40,481 bases of DNA, taken from the IMG/VR virus record IMGVR_UViG_3300010401_000024, positions 1-40,481 of that record; one strand, given 5' to 3'. The notes beneath the pieces were generated by a model that was given only the letters and a program-made list of their open reading frames with translations, was not told where the DNA came from and did not search any database. The stretch comes from a virus. Of the stretch, positions 31,522 to 37,974 are shown in pieces (position 1 is the stretch's first letter; every line of letters begins with the position of its first letter). The position numbers and the translations under genes are program-made.

Positions 31522-32016
31522 TTATAAATTAATTGATATACCGATTTTCATTGATACCGAAATATAGTCCGGATATAAATTGTGTTTGTAATTTCCCTCG
31601 TAATGTATTTCAGTAAACAGGCCAAAGGATTTAAAGTTTTTACGATAACCAAGTCCGGCCGTTATCATTAAATAATTATTGTCCGTCTTTCCGCTCAAGT
31701 GATTATAGCCAAGACCAAGCGTCGAATAAAATTTACTACCAACAACAAGCTCGACCTTGTAACCGGTCTCGGTCAACGAAAGGCCGTTGTCCTTTGCTTT
31801 GTAGTTTGAGAAAGATATTGTCGTCCGGATTGATACCGGTATATCATTAACCGGCGCAAGGCCAAGCTCGAGACCCGCGTCAAAACTGTTTCCGGTCTTT
31901 AGTGTTGAGTGTTCGGTTGCGGGATATGTTAAACCGTAACCGGTCGAAAGTTTTGTTTGTCCCGTTACCGAAACAATGAGTAAAAATAAGATTGAGATTT
32001 TTATTAGTGTTTTCAT
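31522..32016 (-). CDS. Outer-membrane beta-barrel protein
   Basis: The protein has 164 residues. Residues 1-18 are a signal peptide (MKTLIKISILFLLIVSVTG then Q). The mature part alternates amphipathic strands with Gly/aromatic residues: STLGLGYNHLSG, YLMITAGLGYRKNF, FGLFTEIHYEGNY, and ends ISVSMKIGISINL. It fits a small OmpX/OmpW-sized barrel of eight strands. The CGGACAAAAC leader precedes the start. A phage-encoded porin-like barrel in an early operon could alter the host surface, for example superinfection exclusion; that is inference. Confidence 0.75.
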   Translation of the reverse strand: MKTLIKISILFLLIVSVTGQTKLSTGYGLTYPATEHSTLKTGNSFDAGLELGLAPVNDIPVSIRTTISFSNYKAKDNGLSLTETGYKVELVVGSKFYSTLGLGYNHLSGKTDNNYLMITAGLGYRKNFKSFGLFTEIHYEGNYKHNLYPDYISVSMKIGISINL

Positions 32017-32041
32017 TTTGTTTTGTCCGTTTATTTTTTAA

Positions 32042-32452
32042 TTAGTATTTTTCTATGAATGTATAAACTTTATAACCGCACTCGGAAAGAAACTTTGCAA
32101 GGTCTTGAGCGTAATCAACGCAACTTATTTTTGGAGTATTTGTTGGGACGCCTTGACCAAACAATTGCAAGGTTATAGTATTTTGTTTTTTATTGCCGAG
32201 TATGACTTTATAAGCAATGTAATCTAAATAACCGATAAAGGATATTGTAATTTTAAAATCGTCTCCGTCGTTTGCAAACAAATCAACGCTTTTCGGAAAA
32301 TTATCTTGTAACCATATTATAAATTTTGAGCTTGAGTTTTGGTCATTGTATTGAGTAATTGCGCTGTCTAAAACTCCGCAAAAGTAAAATCCCTCGACCT
32401 CAAAAACGTTTCTTGTTATTTGATTAGCTTTTAAATTTGATAAGTCTAACAT
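32042..32452 (-). CDS. Unknown protein driven by the second 103-bp promoter repeat
   Basis: The start at 32450-32452 (136 aa) follows AGGACAAAAATCAA; an upstream ATG would lie in the promoter repeat. The protein is soluble, mixed alpha/beta, with FEVEGFYFCGVLDSAITQYN and FGQGVPTNTPKISCVDYAQD. No domain recognised. It shares promoter, operator and leader with the gene at 1266-1715. Confidence 0.75.
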   Translation of the reverse strand: MLDLSNLKANQITRNVFEVEGFYFCGVLDSAITQYNDQNSSSKFIIWLQDNFPKSVDLFANDGDDFKITISFIGYLDYIAYKVILGNKKQNTITLQLFGQGVPTNTPKISCVDYAQDLAKFLSECGYKVYTFIEKY

Positions 32453-32458
32453 TTGATT

Positions 32459-32561
32459 TTTGTCCTTTTTGTTTTGTCCGTTTTTAAATACAATACAAAT
32501 ATATTGTATGGTCAAGACCAAGTCAAGGGTAAAAATTTGTCCCTATTGACCGGCGCGAAAA
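32459..32561. repeat. 103-bp direct repeat carrying a promoter, copy B
   Basis: Identical to 1720-1822. The last 19 bases of the LuxR-type gene lie inside this copy, so the duplication used a segment that spans the end of a coding region, and that gene's C-terminus may have been remodelled. It includes the promoter at 32496-32526 and the near-palindrome at 32527-32543. Confidence 0.93.
32496..32526 (-). promoter_or_regulatory. Promoter for the 32042-32452 gene
   Basis: Minus strand: TTGAC (32522-32526), 18-base spacer, TATATTTG (32496-32503). Immediately upstream lies the near-palindrome GGGACAAATTTTTACCC. The transcript leader carries CGGACAAAAC and AGGACAAA before the ATG. Confidence 0.75.
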
Positions 32562-32797
32562 CCGTCCTTTTCCGAGCAATCCGCAAGGGTCAAGACCTCG
32601 TTTTTGAGAGCAAAGATTAAAAGACCAACCATATTTTTAACTCCGGCGCGTTCATACATTTTTTGTATTGTGGCGTCGAGAGTATTTATATTTTTGGTCA
32701 AGGCCTTACAAATTTGTTTCCGGCCTTTGCTTTTTGCAATCTCTTTTAATATTTCAATTTGGTTATCTGTAAAGATTTTTTCCTTTGGTCGGTTCAT
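32543..32797 (-). CDS. Small LuxR/GerE-type helix-turn-helix regulator
   Basis: The protein has 84 residues and consists of little more than the DNA-binding domain: FTDNQIEILKEIAKSKGRKQ, ICKALTKNINTLDATIQKM then YERAGVKNMVGLL, which aligns with the LuxR C-terminal HTH consensus. It has no sensor domain, like phage- and spore-regulator GerE types. It is transcribed from its own promoter through a structured leader. The adjacent operator-like palindrome suggests it may control the repeat promoters; untested. Confidence 0.75.
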   Translation of the reverse strand: MNRPKEKIFTDNQIEILKEIAKSKGRKQICKALTKNINTLDATIQKMYERAGVKNMVGLLIFALKNEVLTLADCSEKDGFRAGQ

Positions 32798-32817
32798 AAG
32801 GCCTCCCGTGAATAAGT

Positions 32818-32898
32818 GGAGCGGAGGCGGACAAAACCGAGAGAGTTAAACCTCTTGGGAGAGGTTACGGACACTTTCGGAAAAGATACCTCCGCTCC
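32818..32898 (-). ncRNA. Structured leader RNA of the LuxR-type gene
   Basis: A 10-bp perfect closing stem (GGAGCGGAGG with CCTCCGCTCC; 32889-32898 and 32818-32827) encloses two hairpins: a 7-bp stem with 4-base loop at 32849-32866 and a CTTT-TCCG-AAAG hairpin at 32874-32885. Next to the closing stem lies the single-stranded GTTTTGTCCG (reverse complement of 32828-32837), exactly antisense to the CGGACAAAAC found before phage starts. It lies within ~10-20 bases downstream of the predicted transcription start and ends ~20 bases before the start codon, where GGGAGG is the ribosome binding site. It could be a cis regulator, an sRNA, or both. Confidence 0.6.
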
Positions 32899-32914
32899 TT
32901 TAAAACGGACAAAA

Positions 32915-32945
32915 CAAACATATTGCTTTATAGTCATATTATCAA
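32915..32945 (-). promoter_or_regulatory. Promoter for the LuxR-type gene and its leader RNA
   Basis: Minus strand: TTGAT (32941-32945), 18-base spacer, TATGTTTG (32915-32922). The -33 box lies just downstream of the DUF6166 gene end. One copy of GTTTTGTCCG (32906-32915) lies at the predicted transcription start. Confidence 0.7.
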
Positions 32946-32948
32946 TAG

Positions 32949-33254
32949 TTATTTTTCGGTTTCTGCTTTTAATTTTTCAAACCATTTATTAACGTCGAGG
33001 TCGATAATAAAATCGTCTTGAGGTAAATCCTTTATAAAATCGACCTTAAATTTCATGTATATTTCTCGAGCGACGTCGTCTCCATAAAGCTCTTGGCAAA
33101 GAGCTAAAGCAAGTTGACCCGCTCCGCTCCCGAGATAACCCCAATTAAAACCGTCGGGACTATGCTTGCATAATAAAAAACTTTTGTCCGGCGTCAAGGC
33201 TTTGCCGTCCAAATAGATTTCTTTTGTTTTCCAAAATCCTTGTAAGTGTATCAA
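32949..33254 (-). CDS. DUF6166-like protein
   Basis: The protein has 101 residues with CKHSPDGFNWGYLGSGAGQL followed by ALALCQELYG, the characteristic core (SPDGF-x-WGY-x-GSG-x-x-QLALAL) of DUF6166, a family widespread in phages and bacteria. No activity is known. It ends directly before the LuxR-leader promoter and overlaps the winged-helix gene at its start. Confidence 0.75.
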   Translation of the reverse strand: MIHLQGFWKTKEIYLDGKALTPDKSFLLCKHSPDGFNWGYLGSGAGQLALALCQELYGDDVAREIYMKFKVDFIKDLPQDDFIIDLDVNKWFEKLKAETEK

Positions 33255-33634
33255 GTTAGACCTCCTTTAAAATCGTTGGGAGTAATTTCCAAGTCCGGAA
33301 AGAGTGTTGGCGTTTTGTTTGTGTCAACTCTTTTCATTTCTCGGAGCGTTCCCAACATTGAAATTATTTTATTTCGCATAAAGTTTTTGGCGTCGTTCCA
33401 AGAGTTAACGTCTTTCGCGTAAAAATAACCGCGCGTCGAGCTCCCGACCGGATAATGATTGCGCCTTAAATAGCGCGCGGTCGTCCTAACCTCCGGAGAG
33501 GTTAAAGAAAACATTCTCTCAAGTCTCGGAGAGAGGATTGGCTTGTCGGAGTTTAACAGTTCGAGCAAGAAATTTTTGGCTATAAGTTTAATCTTGGGAC
33601 TAACCTCGAGCTCTTTTTCCTCAAAGTTTTTCAT
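33251..33634 (-). CDS. Winged-helix DNA-binding protein
   Basis: The protein has 127 residues. LSPRLERMFSLTSPEVRTTA then RYLRRNHYPVGSSTRGYFYA matches a phage winged-helix family in which a recognition helix is followed by a wing containing (I/V)xSSxRGY(F/Y)YA. The C-terminal helix (DAKNFMRNKIISMLGTLREM) can mediate dimerisation. It is found near replication or recombination genes in many phages. Overlaps the exonuclease gene by 4 bases. Confidence 0.75.
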   Translation of the reverse strand: MKNFEEKELEVSPKIKLIAKNFLLELLNSDKPILSPRLERMFSLTSPEVRTTARYLRRNHYPVGSSTRGYFYAKDVNSWNDAKNFMRNKIISMLGTLREMKRVDTNKTPTLFPDLEITPNDFKGGLT

Positions 33635-34194
33635 GCTGTTAATTTGTAATATATTTCTCGGACGATAAGAACGTCTCCAAATCCTTTGTGTAGGTCGGCC
33701 GGATTGTATTCGATATTAAAATATTGAGCGACCGTTTCCATTTTATAGTTAATAAGTTTGAGGCCTCTTTTCTTGAAATAGTCTTTGGCCATTTTCAACA
33801 CGTCGAAAGTTTCGCTCTCGAAAAAGTCCTCGAGGATTTGTCCCGTGTTTCTTTCAAAGAATTTCATAAAAAATCTATTGTCGAAAGCGTCTATATTGTA
33901 ACCGGCCAAAAACAATTTCTCATTTTGTTTCCCGCCATATACAGCATTTGACAAATCTTTTTCGACGAGCTTAAAGACAACGTCCTCCTCCGGATAAGAT
34001 TGGACTTGCTCAAGAGTAACGCCTCCGACAAGCAAGGCCTCCTCCTTTATTGCGCAACCCTCAAATGGTTTCACGTTAAAAGATTTCTTGTTTATGACCT
34101 GCTTTTTCGAGTCAATGAGATAAGCAATTTCATGTAATCCGTTTTTCTCGTGATGAAATCCGGTCGTTTCGACGTCATAAAAAAATATGTTCAT
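33631..34194 (-). CDS. DnaQ-like 3'-5' exonuclease (DEDDh)
   Basis: The protein has 187 residues. Exo I motif FYDVETTG (D7, E9), Exo II NIDAFDNRFF (D105), Exo III HKGFGD (H169, D174), all in the order and spacing of DEDDh exonucleases. It removes nucleotides from 3' ends, so proofreading or processing of recombination ends is likely. The phage has no polymerase of its own in this window, so it may act with the host replisome or the phage nucleases. Confidence 0.88.
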   Translation of the reverse strand: MNIFFYDVETTGFHHEKNGLHEIAYLIDSKKQVINKKSFNVKPFEGCAIKEEALLVGGVTLEQVQSYPEEDVVFKLVEKDLSNAVYGGKQNEKLFLAGYNIDAFDNRFFMKFFERNTGQILEDFFESETFDVLKMAKDYFKKRGLKLINYKMETVAQYFNIEYNPADLHKGFGDVLIVREIYYKLTA

Positions 34195-34676
34195 TGTGTT
34201 TTCTCCGTTTTAATTTTCGAGCTCTCCTCGAGATACTCGTTAAACTCCTCTCGAGATATATTTCCTCCGAGACTTAAGATATTATTTCCGTCGAGCCAAG
34301 CCTTTAAACTGTTAAATCCTTGCTCGGTTATTTTATCGTTAAAAATTATAAGGCGTTTTTTGTTTTCCAAAATTCTCATTCCTTTGCGCGAAAAATCGGA
34401 CTCTAAAAATATGCCTTTCGTAACGTCAAAGATAAGCTCCTCTTGAATTTTATCGTCAATAACAATAATTACAAAGGAGTCCGTTATTTTTTTCGGGTCA
34501 AAATGTTCGCAAACAACAACCTCAACGCCGTTAAATTTTGCCAAGACCTCCTCCGGCTTTGGCCTCCAATATGAGAGCTCGTTCATTAAATATCTATGGA
34601 CGGAAAAAGAAATAAATAATTTCGTTTCCGGAGTTGCTTTGAAACTTATCATTTCTATTTTTTGCTTGAGAGTCAT
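34191..34676 (-). CDS. Unknown early protein
   Basis: The protein has 161 residues, with mixed strands (KLFISFSVHRYLMNELSYW, VEVVVCEHFDPKKITDSFVI) and an acidic helical C-terminus (EEFNEYLEESSKIKTEKTQ). The start is preceded by GGAGGACAA. It lies between a basic protein and the exonuclease in a coupled operon. No family recognised. Confidence 0.6.
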   Translation of the reverse strand: MTLKQKIEMISFKATPETKLFISFSVHRYLMNELSYWRPKPEEVLAKFNGVEVVVCEHFDPKKITDSFVIIVIDDKIQEELIFDVTKGIFLESDFSRKGMRILENKKRLIIFNDKITEQGFNSLKAWLDGNNILSLGGNISREEFNEYLEESSKIKTEKTQ

Positions 34677-35323
34677 TTGTCCTCCAACGTTAAAGGAGCT
34701 CCGGACTCGTCAACAAATACGGTCTTGTTTAAGTCCGGCTCGTGTTTGAAAATTTCTTTATACCATACGCGGAATATTGCAACGACGTTTTGTTTTAGCA
34801 GTAGACGCCGGAGGCCGTTCCTTTGCGCTTTAGAGAGAGAGATTATTTTCCCGAAACGGTCTCCAATTATTTTTTCGTGTGTACCCATAGCCAAGATTTG
34901 AAAGTTTCTTTTCTTACAATGGACGGCAACGACCGAGCAATACAAGTCCTCCGTATCTTGATTTATAAAACTATGGACTATTAAATTTTTTTGGAGCGAC
35001 GCAATTCTAATCGTCCCCTCGTATGAAATGCCAAAGACCATTTTAATTCCTGTTTCGTTCGCGGGGTCGTCGTCGTCCGCCGGTACATAATAAAAAGGTT
35101 GGCTCGAGAAAGGGTCTCCGGCCATAATTTGAGCAATGTCTAAATCGTCAAAGATTTGGAATTTGTTTCTCGGGGTCTTGATAAAATCTTTCGCCGGAGG
35201 TTTATTCTTTCCGTTCTTTTTTTGTTGCGCTCTTTTAACGACCGTTTTTTTATTTAGGTTCGGCGTCTTTAAGTTCTTGAGCGGATTTTTTTTCTCGTTC
35301 TTTTTTTTGCTTTGCTTTGCCAT
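34673..35323 (-). CDS. Unknown protein with long basic N-terminus
   Basis: The protein has 216 residues. The first ~50 are Lys/Asn-rich and disordered (KKKNEKKNPLKNLKTPNLNK), then a mixed domain with acidic ADDDDPANETG and RNGLRRLLLKQNVVAIFRVW. The frame's first 74 bases overlap the end of the upstream gene in another frame, so a later start is possible, although the codon use is consistent throughout. Probably a nucleic-acid binder; no family recognised. Confidence 0.6.
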   Translation of the reverse strand: MAKQSKKKNEKKNPLKNLKTPNLNKKTVVKRAQQKKNGKNKPPAKDFIKTPRNKFQIFDDLDIAQIMAGDPFSSQPFYYVPADDDDPANETGIKMVFGISYEGTIRIASLQKNLIVHSFINQDTEDLYCSVVAVHCKKRNFQILAMGTHEKIIGDRFGKIISLSKAQRNGLRRLLLKQNVVAIFRVWYKEIFKHEPDLNKTVFVDESGAPLTLEDK

Positions 35324-35501
35324 AAATGGATTGTCCGTTAAAAGTTATATGAAAGTTTGAATTGTTTACGAGCTCCCGAGCTTGAGAATTGTCTTGATAG
35401 GCCTCGAGTCCGGAGGAGCTTAAATCTAATATGTTGGTTTTAAAATCCGCGTAACCTATCGGAACGCTTTTCTTATCTATGAAAATGCAGTATTGCGCCA
35501 T
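35250..35501 (-). CDS. Small unknown protein
   Basis: The protein has 83 residues, with CIFIDKKSVPIGYADFKTNI then SSSGLEAYQDNSQARELVNN and a charged Lys/Glu tail. The start is preceded by CGGACAAAGGACAAAAA. Its tail overlaps the next gene's N-terminus in another frame for 74 bases. No family recognised. Confidence 0.6.
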   Translation of the reverse strand: MAQYCIFIDKKSVPIGYADFKTNILDLSSSGLEAYQDNSQARELVNNSNFHITFNGQSIYGKAKQKKEREKKSAQELKDAEPK

Positions 35502-35525
35502 TGAGTTTTTGTCCTTTGTCCGTTA

Positions 35526-35556
35526 CAAGTATAATTAATAATTTATTAAAAGCCAA
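35526..35556 (-). promoter_or_regulatory. Candidate promoter upstream of the 35250-35501 gene
   Basis: Minus strand: TTGGC (35552-35556), 18-base spacer, TATACTTG (35526-35533). The -7 box deviates at one base from TAnnTTTG. It overlaps the end of the 42-codon membrane gene. Confidence 0.4.
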
Positions 35557-35663
35557 GCAATGAGAGCCAAGAGCAAAAGAAATATATATAATAGTTTTCT
35601 ATGATTAGAGGCTTTCTCTTTGTCCGTCCGCCGGAGGCGGTTTATATAAAATTGTTTTGTCAT
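35535..35663 (-). CDS. Small membrane protein, 42 aa
   Basis: The ATG at 35661-35663 overlaps the preceding stop (ATGA) and runs 42 codons to TAA at 35535-35537. The first 23 residues are basic (NRLRRTDKEKASNHRK) and the rest is one hydrophobic helix (LLYIFLLLLALIAWLLI). The stop/start overlap and composition support a real N-in single-span protein. Function unknown. Confidence 0.6.
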   Translation of the reverse strand: MTKQFYINRLRRTDKEKASNHRKLLYIFLLLLALIAWLLINY

Positions 35664-35917
35664 GGTTTAATTTTTTCAATTTCTTTTCTTTCTTGCTCCT
35701 CGTCATTTTTAGATTTTATTAAGTCGAATACCTCCTCAATCTCTTTTATATTTGCTTGAGTGTCCCTTACATGAGACTCCAATATTGAAAACATACGTCT
35801 ATTACTTGGTTTTGTAAAATCTTTAAAAGTTTTTTTCTCTCGTTCATATTGCAATAATTCGTTTTTTTGCGTCTTGAGTAATTGGTCTAAATAATATTTT
35901 ACATATTTATATTTCAT
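35660..35917 (-). CDS. Small coiled-coil protein
   Basis: I take the ATG at 35915-35917 (85 aa), overlapping the nuclease stop as ATGA. The protein is charged and helical throughout: KYVKYYLDQLLKTQKNELLQ, ESHVRDTQANIKEIEEVFDL, so a coiled coil. It is likely coupled in expression to the nuclease and might be its partner; this is inference. Confidence 0.65.
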   Translation of the reverse strand: MKYKYVKYYLDQLLKTQKNELLQYEREKKTFKDFTKPSNRRMFSILESHVRDTQANIKEIEEVFDLIKSKNDEEQERKEIEKIKP

Positions 35918-36738
35918 TGCTTGACCCTCCCTCCAAATTGTTTTTCGCATTTGTCCCAAAAACCGCACCACGTCCGAGAGCAAAGATAACTCGACCGGTT
36001 AGGACGCGGAGAAAGTTTTTCCTCCTTGATTAAATTCATTCTTTGTTTTGCTTGAGATACAAGGAGCGTCCAATATTTTTTATCCGTTGGCTTTGGCGGG
36101 TCAAGGTCGACCTCAATTATTACGGGGTCTTTCTTTTTGACCGCGTATATTATGCGCGTTGTTTTCGGAATAACCTGTTTAGAGTTGTTTATACAAATAT
36201 CGTAAGTTGTTAATTGAAATTTGTCGTCCTCGTTGCAAGGAAAATATTTCCCGTCGAGGTTTTTCATTGGAGAGCGTGTCGTTGTTTTGTTATCAATAAT
36301 TATTCCGTCCTTTGTTATTAAGTCCGGCCGGAGCTCAACGTCCCAATCGACCCCCTCAAATGAAACAGTAAATTCCGGTTGTACCAAGCGCGGGAGTATC
36401 TTTGGAGAGGCCTTTTGTTGGTATAGCTTAACCAATTGTATACCTGTTTCTCGGAGGTCGGCTTTTTTTTCTTTTCCAAAATCTGTATGAGTTGCGACCT
36501 TTTTATATTGCTCGGTAAAAACGTCGACAACAATATCCGGCTTTAGGTCGAGGCCGGTCTTAACCTTTTGCTCAAAGTTGTGATTTAGAGCCTCGTCGAA
36601 AGATATACCTAAAGCGCGCGCGCCGTTTGGAATTACTCTAATATTTAAAATCTTATTAAAGTACCATTTGGCCTCACAATTATTGAATGTCTTTACTTGG
36701 CTTGCGGAGATATGAGTTTTAACTTGTCCGTTTTTCAT
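35914..36738 (-). CDS. Cas4/RecB-like PD-(D/E)XK nuclease
   Basis: The protein has 274 residues. The active site is ELRPDLITKDG then IIDNKT (E135, D139, D149, K151), followed by QLTTYDI (175-181), the RecB-family motif. An Fe-S cluster is suggested by C21 plus C253, C258 and C264 in YLCSRTWCGFWDKC, the Cas4/AddB arrangement. It probably processes DNA ends for recombination with the DnaQ-like exonuclease. Promoter TTGAC-18-TATATTTG lies only 4 bases before its ATG, so the mRNA is likely leaderless or nearly so. A 55-bp piece of the gene is duplicated near 1150-1213. Confidence 0.85.
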   Translation of the reverse strand: MKNGQVKTHISASQVKTFNNCEAKWYFNKILNIRVIPNGARALGISFDEALNHNFEQKVKTGLDLKPDIVVDVFTEQYKKVATHTDFGKEKKADLRETGIQLVKLYQQKASPKILPRLVQPEFTVSFEGVDWDVELRPDLITKDGIIIDNKTTTRSPMKNLDGKYFPCNEDDKFQLTTYDICINNSKQVIPKTTRIIYAVKKKDPVIIEVDLDPPKPTDKKYWTLLVSQAKQRMNLIKEEKLSPRPNRSSYLCSRTWCGFWDKCEKQFGGRVKQ

Positions 36739-36742
36739 ATTG

Positions 36743-36773
36743 CAAATATAGTCCGTTAATTTTAGTTTGTCAA
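36743..36773 (-). promoter_or_regulatory. Promoter for the nuclease operon
   Basis: Minus strand: TTGAC (36769-36773), 18-base spacer, TATATTTG (36743-36750), then CAAT and the ATG. The box overlaps the stop codon of the split gene, so this promoter secures nuclease expression although the transposon interrupts the upstream gene. Confidence 0.75.
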
Positions 36774-37045
36774 CTGTTTACTTTTTCGACAACAATTTTA
36801 TCGTGTGAATAAAACGAGTCGCGCTGTATTGAGCAAGAGCCGTCTTTCTTGCATTTGCGAAATCTAAAACTTATCTCTCCGGTATAGAGATCAAGGTCGA
36901 CGTCGTAAATATAGGCCGGCCGGAGAAATTTCTTTTTGTTTTTTACGACCTCGTAAATATTTACTTTGTCTCCATAGTTTAAAGCGTCCGGTTGGCTTAA
37001 GTATATTTTTACAAAACGTTTTTCAAGCCTCTCCCTTAAATTCTC
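36770..37045 (-). pseudogene. C-terminal part of the phage gene split by the transposon
   Basis: From the transposon's left end the frame reads ENLRERLEKRFVKIYLSQPD onward for 91 codons to TGA 36770-36772. The fragment joins exactly in frame with the 35-codon N-terminal piece at 40233-40337, giving a 126-residue protein if the element is removed. The C-terminal half has RFRKCKKDGSCS and is basic. The family is not recognised. The fragment alone has no start codon near the junction. Confidence 0.8.
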
Positions 37046-37064
37046 GGTAGTGTCTTAATTTGAA
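37046..37064 (+). repeat. Left terminal inverted repeat
   Basis: GGTAGTGTCTTAATTTGAA, exactly inverted at 40214-40232. Identity ends at base 20, so the repeat is 19 bp. The next ~250 bases to the first gene hold the AT-rich leader and the promoter at 37250-37280 and no gene that I can find. Confidence 0.93.
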
Positions 37065-37249
37065 AGTGGCGAAAATAGCGTTTTTTTAATAACGCCTATT
37101 GACTCTTAGCAATCTTATACGTATTGTGATAAGAGAATACTCCAAAAATTTATACCCTTTTAATGTAATAAAACACTTAAAATCGAACAATTTCGCAATA
37201 TATTCCTCGTTGTTATCCTCTAAGCCTCGTTTTCCCCCCTCTAAGTTAT

Positions 37250-37280
37250 TTGACTTTCGTCTGTAAATGTATTAAATTTG
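37250..37280 (+). promoter_or_regulatory. Promoter of the winged-helix gene
   Basis: TTGAC (37250-37254), 18-base spacer, TAAATTTG (37273-37280). The same spacing and -7 form as in the phage, showing both use the same host sigma factor. GAGGATTAAAA precedes the ATG 37 bases downstream. Confidence 0.7.
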
Positions 37281-37316
37281 TAATAGCAAATAAATAATTA
37301 ATTACGAGGATTAAAA

Positions 37317-37814
37317 ATGTTGACCGACAAACAAATCCAAGCAAGGGAGAAACTTGAAAGCCTCCTCAAAGAAGAAAAAGCTAAGTATGAGGCACTATAC
37401 GAGGCTGAAACACAGTGGATAAGAGATTTACTTGAAAATTTACCCAAAAATGGCATAAACGCCAGCGTTAGCTCTGCGGACTCAAACCTTTCCAAAAAAC
37501 AAAAACTTAAAAAGGACGAAAAAAAGGATACTTTTATGACAAAGGTAGCCCAAATTTTGCAGGAGGCTAACGAACCTCTTACTGTTACCGAAATGATTCC
37601 AAAAATGAACAAAATTTCAGCAAAACAGTATGATTATGCCAAGTTTTCGGGCACGTTATCTGCTCAATATAAGTCTAAACGTAGCCCTATTAATCAGGAA
37701 AAAATTTCCGATTTCCCGATTAGTTATAGGTATTTGTATGCTTTAAAAGATTGGTATGATGAAGCAGGAAAACTTAAAGATGAGTTTTATTTAAAAATTT
37801 TAAAAAGAAGATAA
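37317..37814 (+). CDS. Transposon winged-helix protein
   Basis: The protein has 165 residues. The first ~60 form a charged coiled coil (AREKLESLLKEEKAKYEALY), then comes a winged-helix domain at ~75-125: MTKVAQILQEANEPLTVTEM then IPKMNKISAKQYDYAKFSGT, similar to HARE/wHTH modules in which a helix with 'LTVTEM' precedes the recognition helix. The C-terminus is basic. It could regulate the element, for instance at the shared palindromes, or bind transposon ends; this is inference. Shine-Dalgarno GAGG precedes the start. Confidence 0.7.
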   Translation: MLTDKQIQAREKLESLLKEEKAKYEALYEAETQWIRDLLENLPKNGINASVSSADSNLSKKQKLKKDEKKDTFMTKVAQILQEANEPLTVTEMIPKMNKISAKQYDYAKFSGTLSAQYKSKRSPINQEKISDFPISYRYLYALKDWYDEAGKLKDEFYLKILKRR

Positions 37815-37881
37815 AAAATAGGCGACCAAGTTTTATAAGTCGCCTAAATTCATCGTATATACAAAAATGTTCCTTTATTGT

Positions 37882-37970
37882 GGTGGCATGGCTGAACTGG
37901 TGAAAGCACCCGACTTATAATCGGGCATCCGTTGACCGACGGTTTATAGGTTCAAATCCTATTGCCACCG
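37882..37970 (+). tRNA. Class II tRNA with UAU anticodon, Ser-like body
   Basis: A complete cloverleaf: acceptor GGTGGCA/TGCCACC (7 bp), U8, D-arm GCT/AGC with GG in the loop, anticodon stem CCCGA/TCGGG with loop CTTATAA (anticodon TAT at 37916-37918), long variable arm with CCGT/ACGG stem, T-arm ATAGG/CCTAT with TTCAAAT, discriminator G at 37970. CCA is not encoded. The long arm and G73 are serine-type features; leucine and tyrosine tRNAs have A73. The anticodon reads AUA, an isoleucine codon. It may charge serine at AUA, or be a non-decoding RNA. Confidence 0.85.
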
Positions 37971-37974
37971 CTAC

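Noticed and set aside
34060-34080. Second parS-like sequence (GGTTTCACGTTAAAAG)
   Set aside because: Only one half matches the consensus and it lies within the exonuclease gene.
35914-36738. Cas4-like protein as part of a CRISPR system
   Set aside because: No other cas gene or repeat array is present; Fe-S PD-(D/E)XK nucleases are common phage recombination enzymes.
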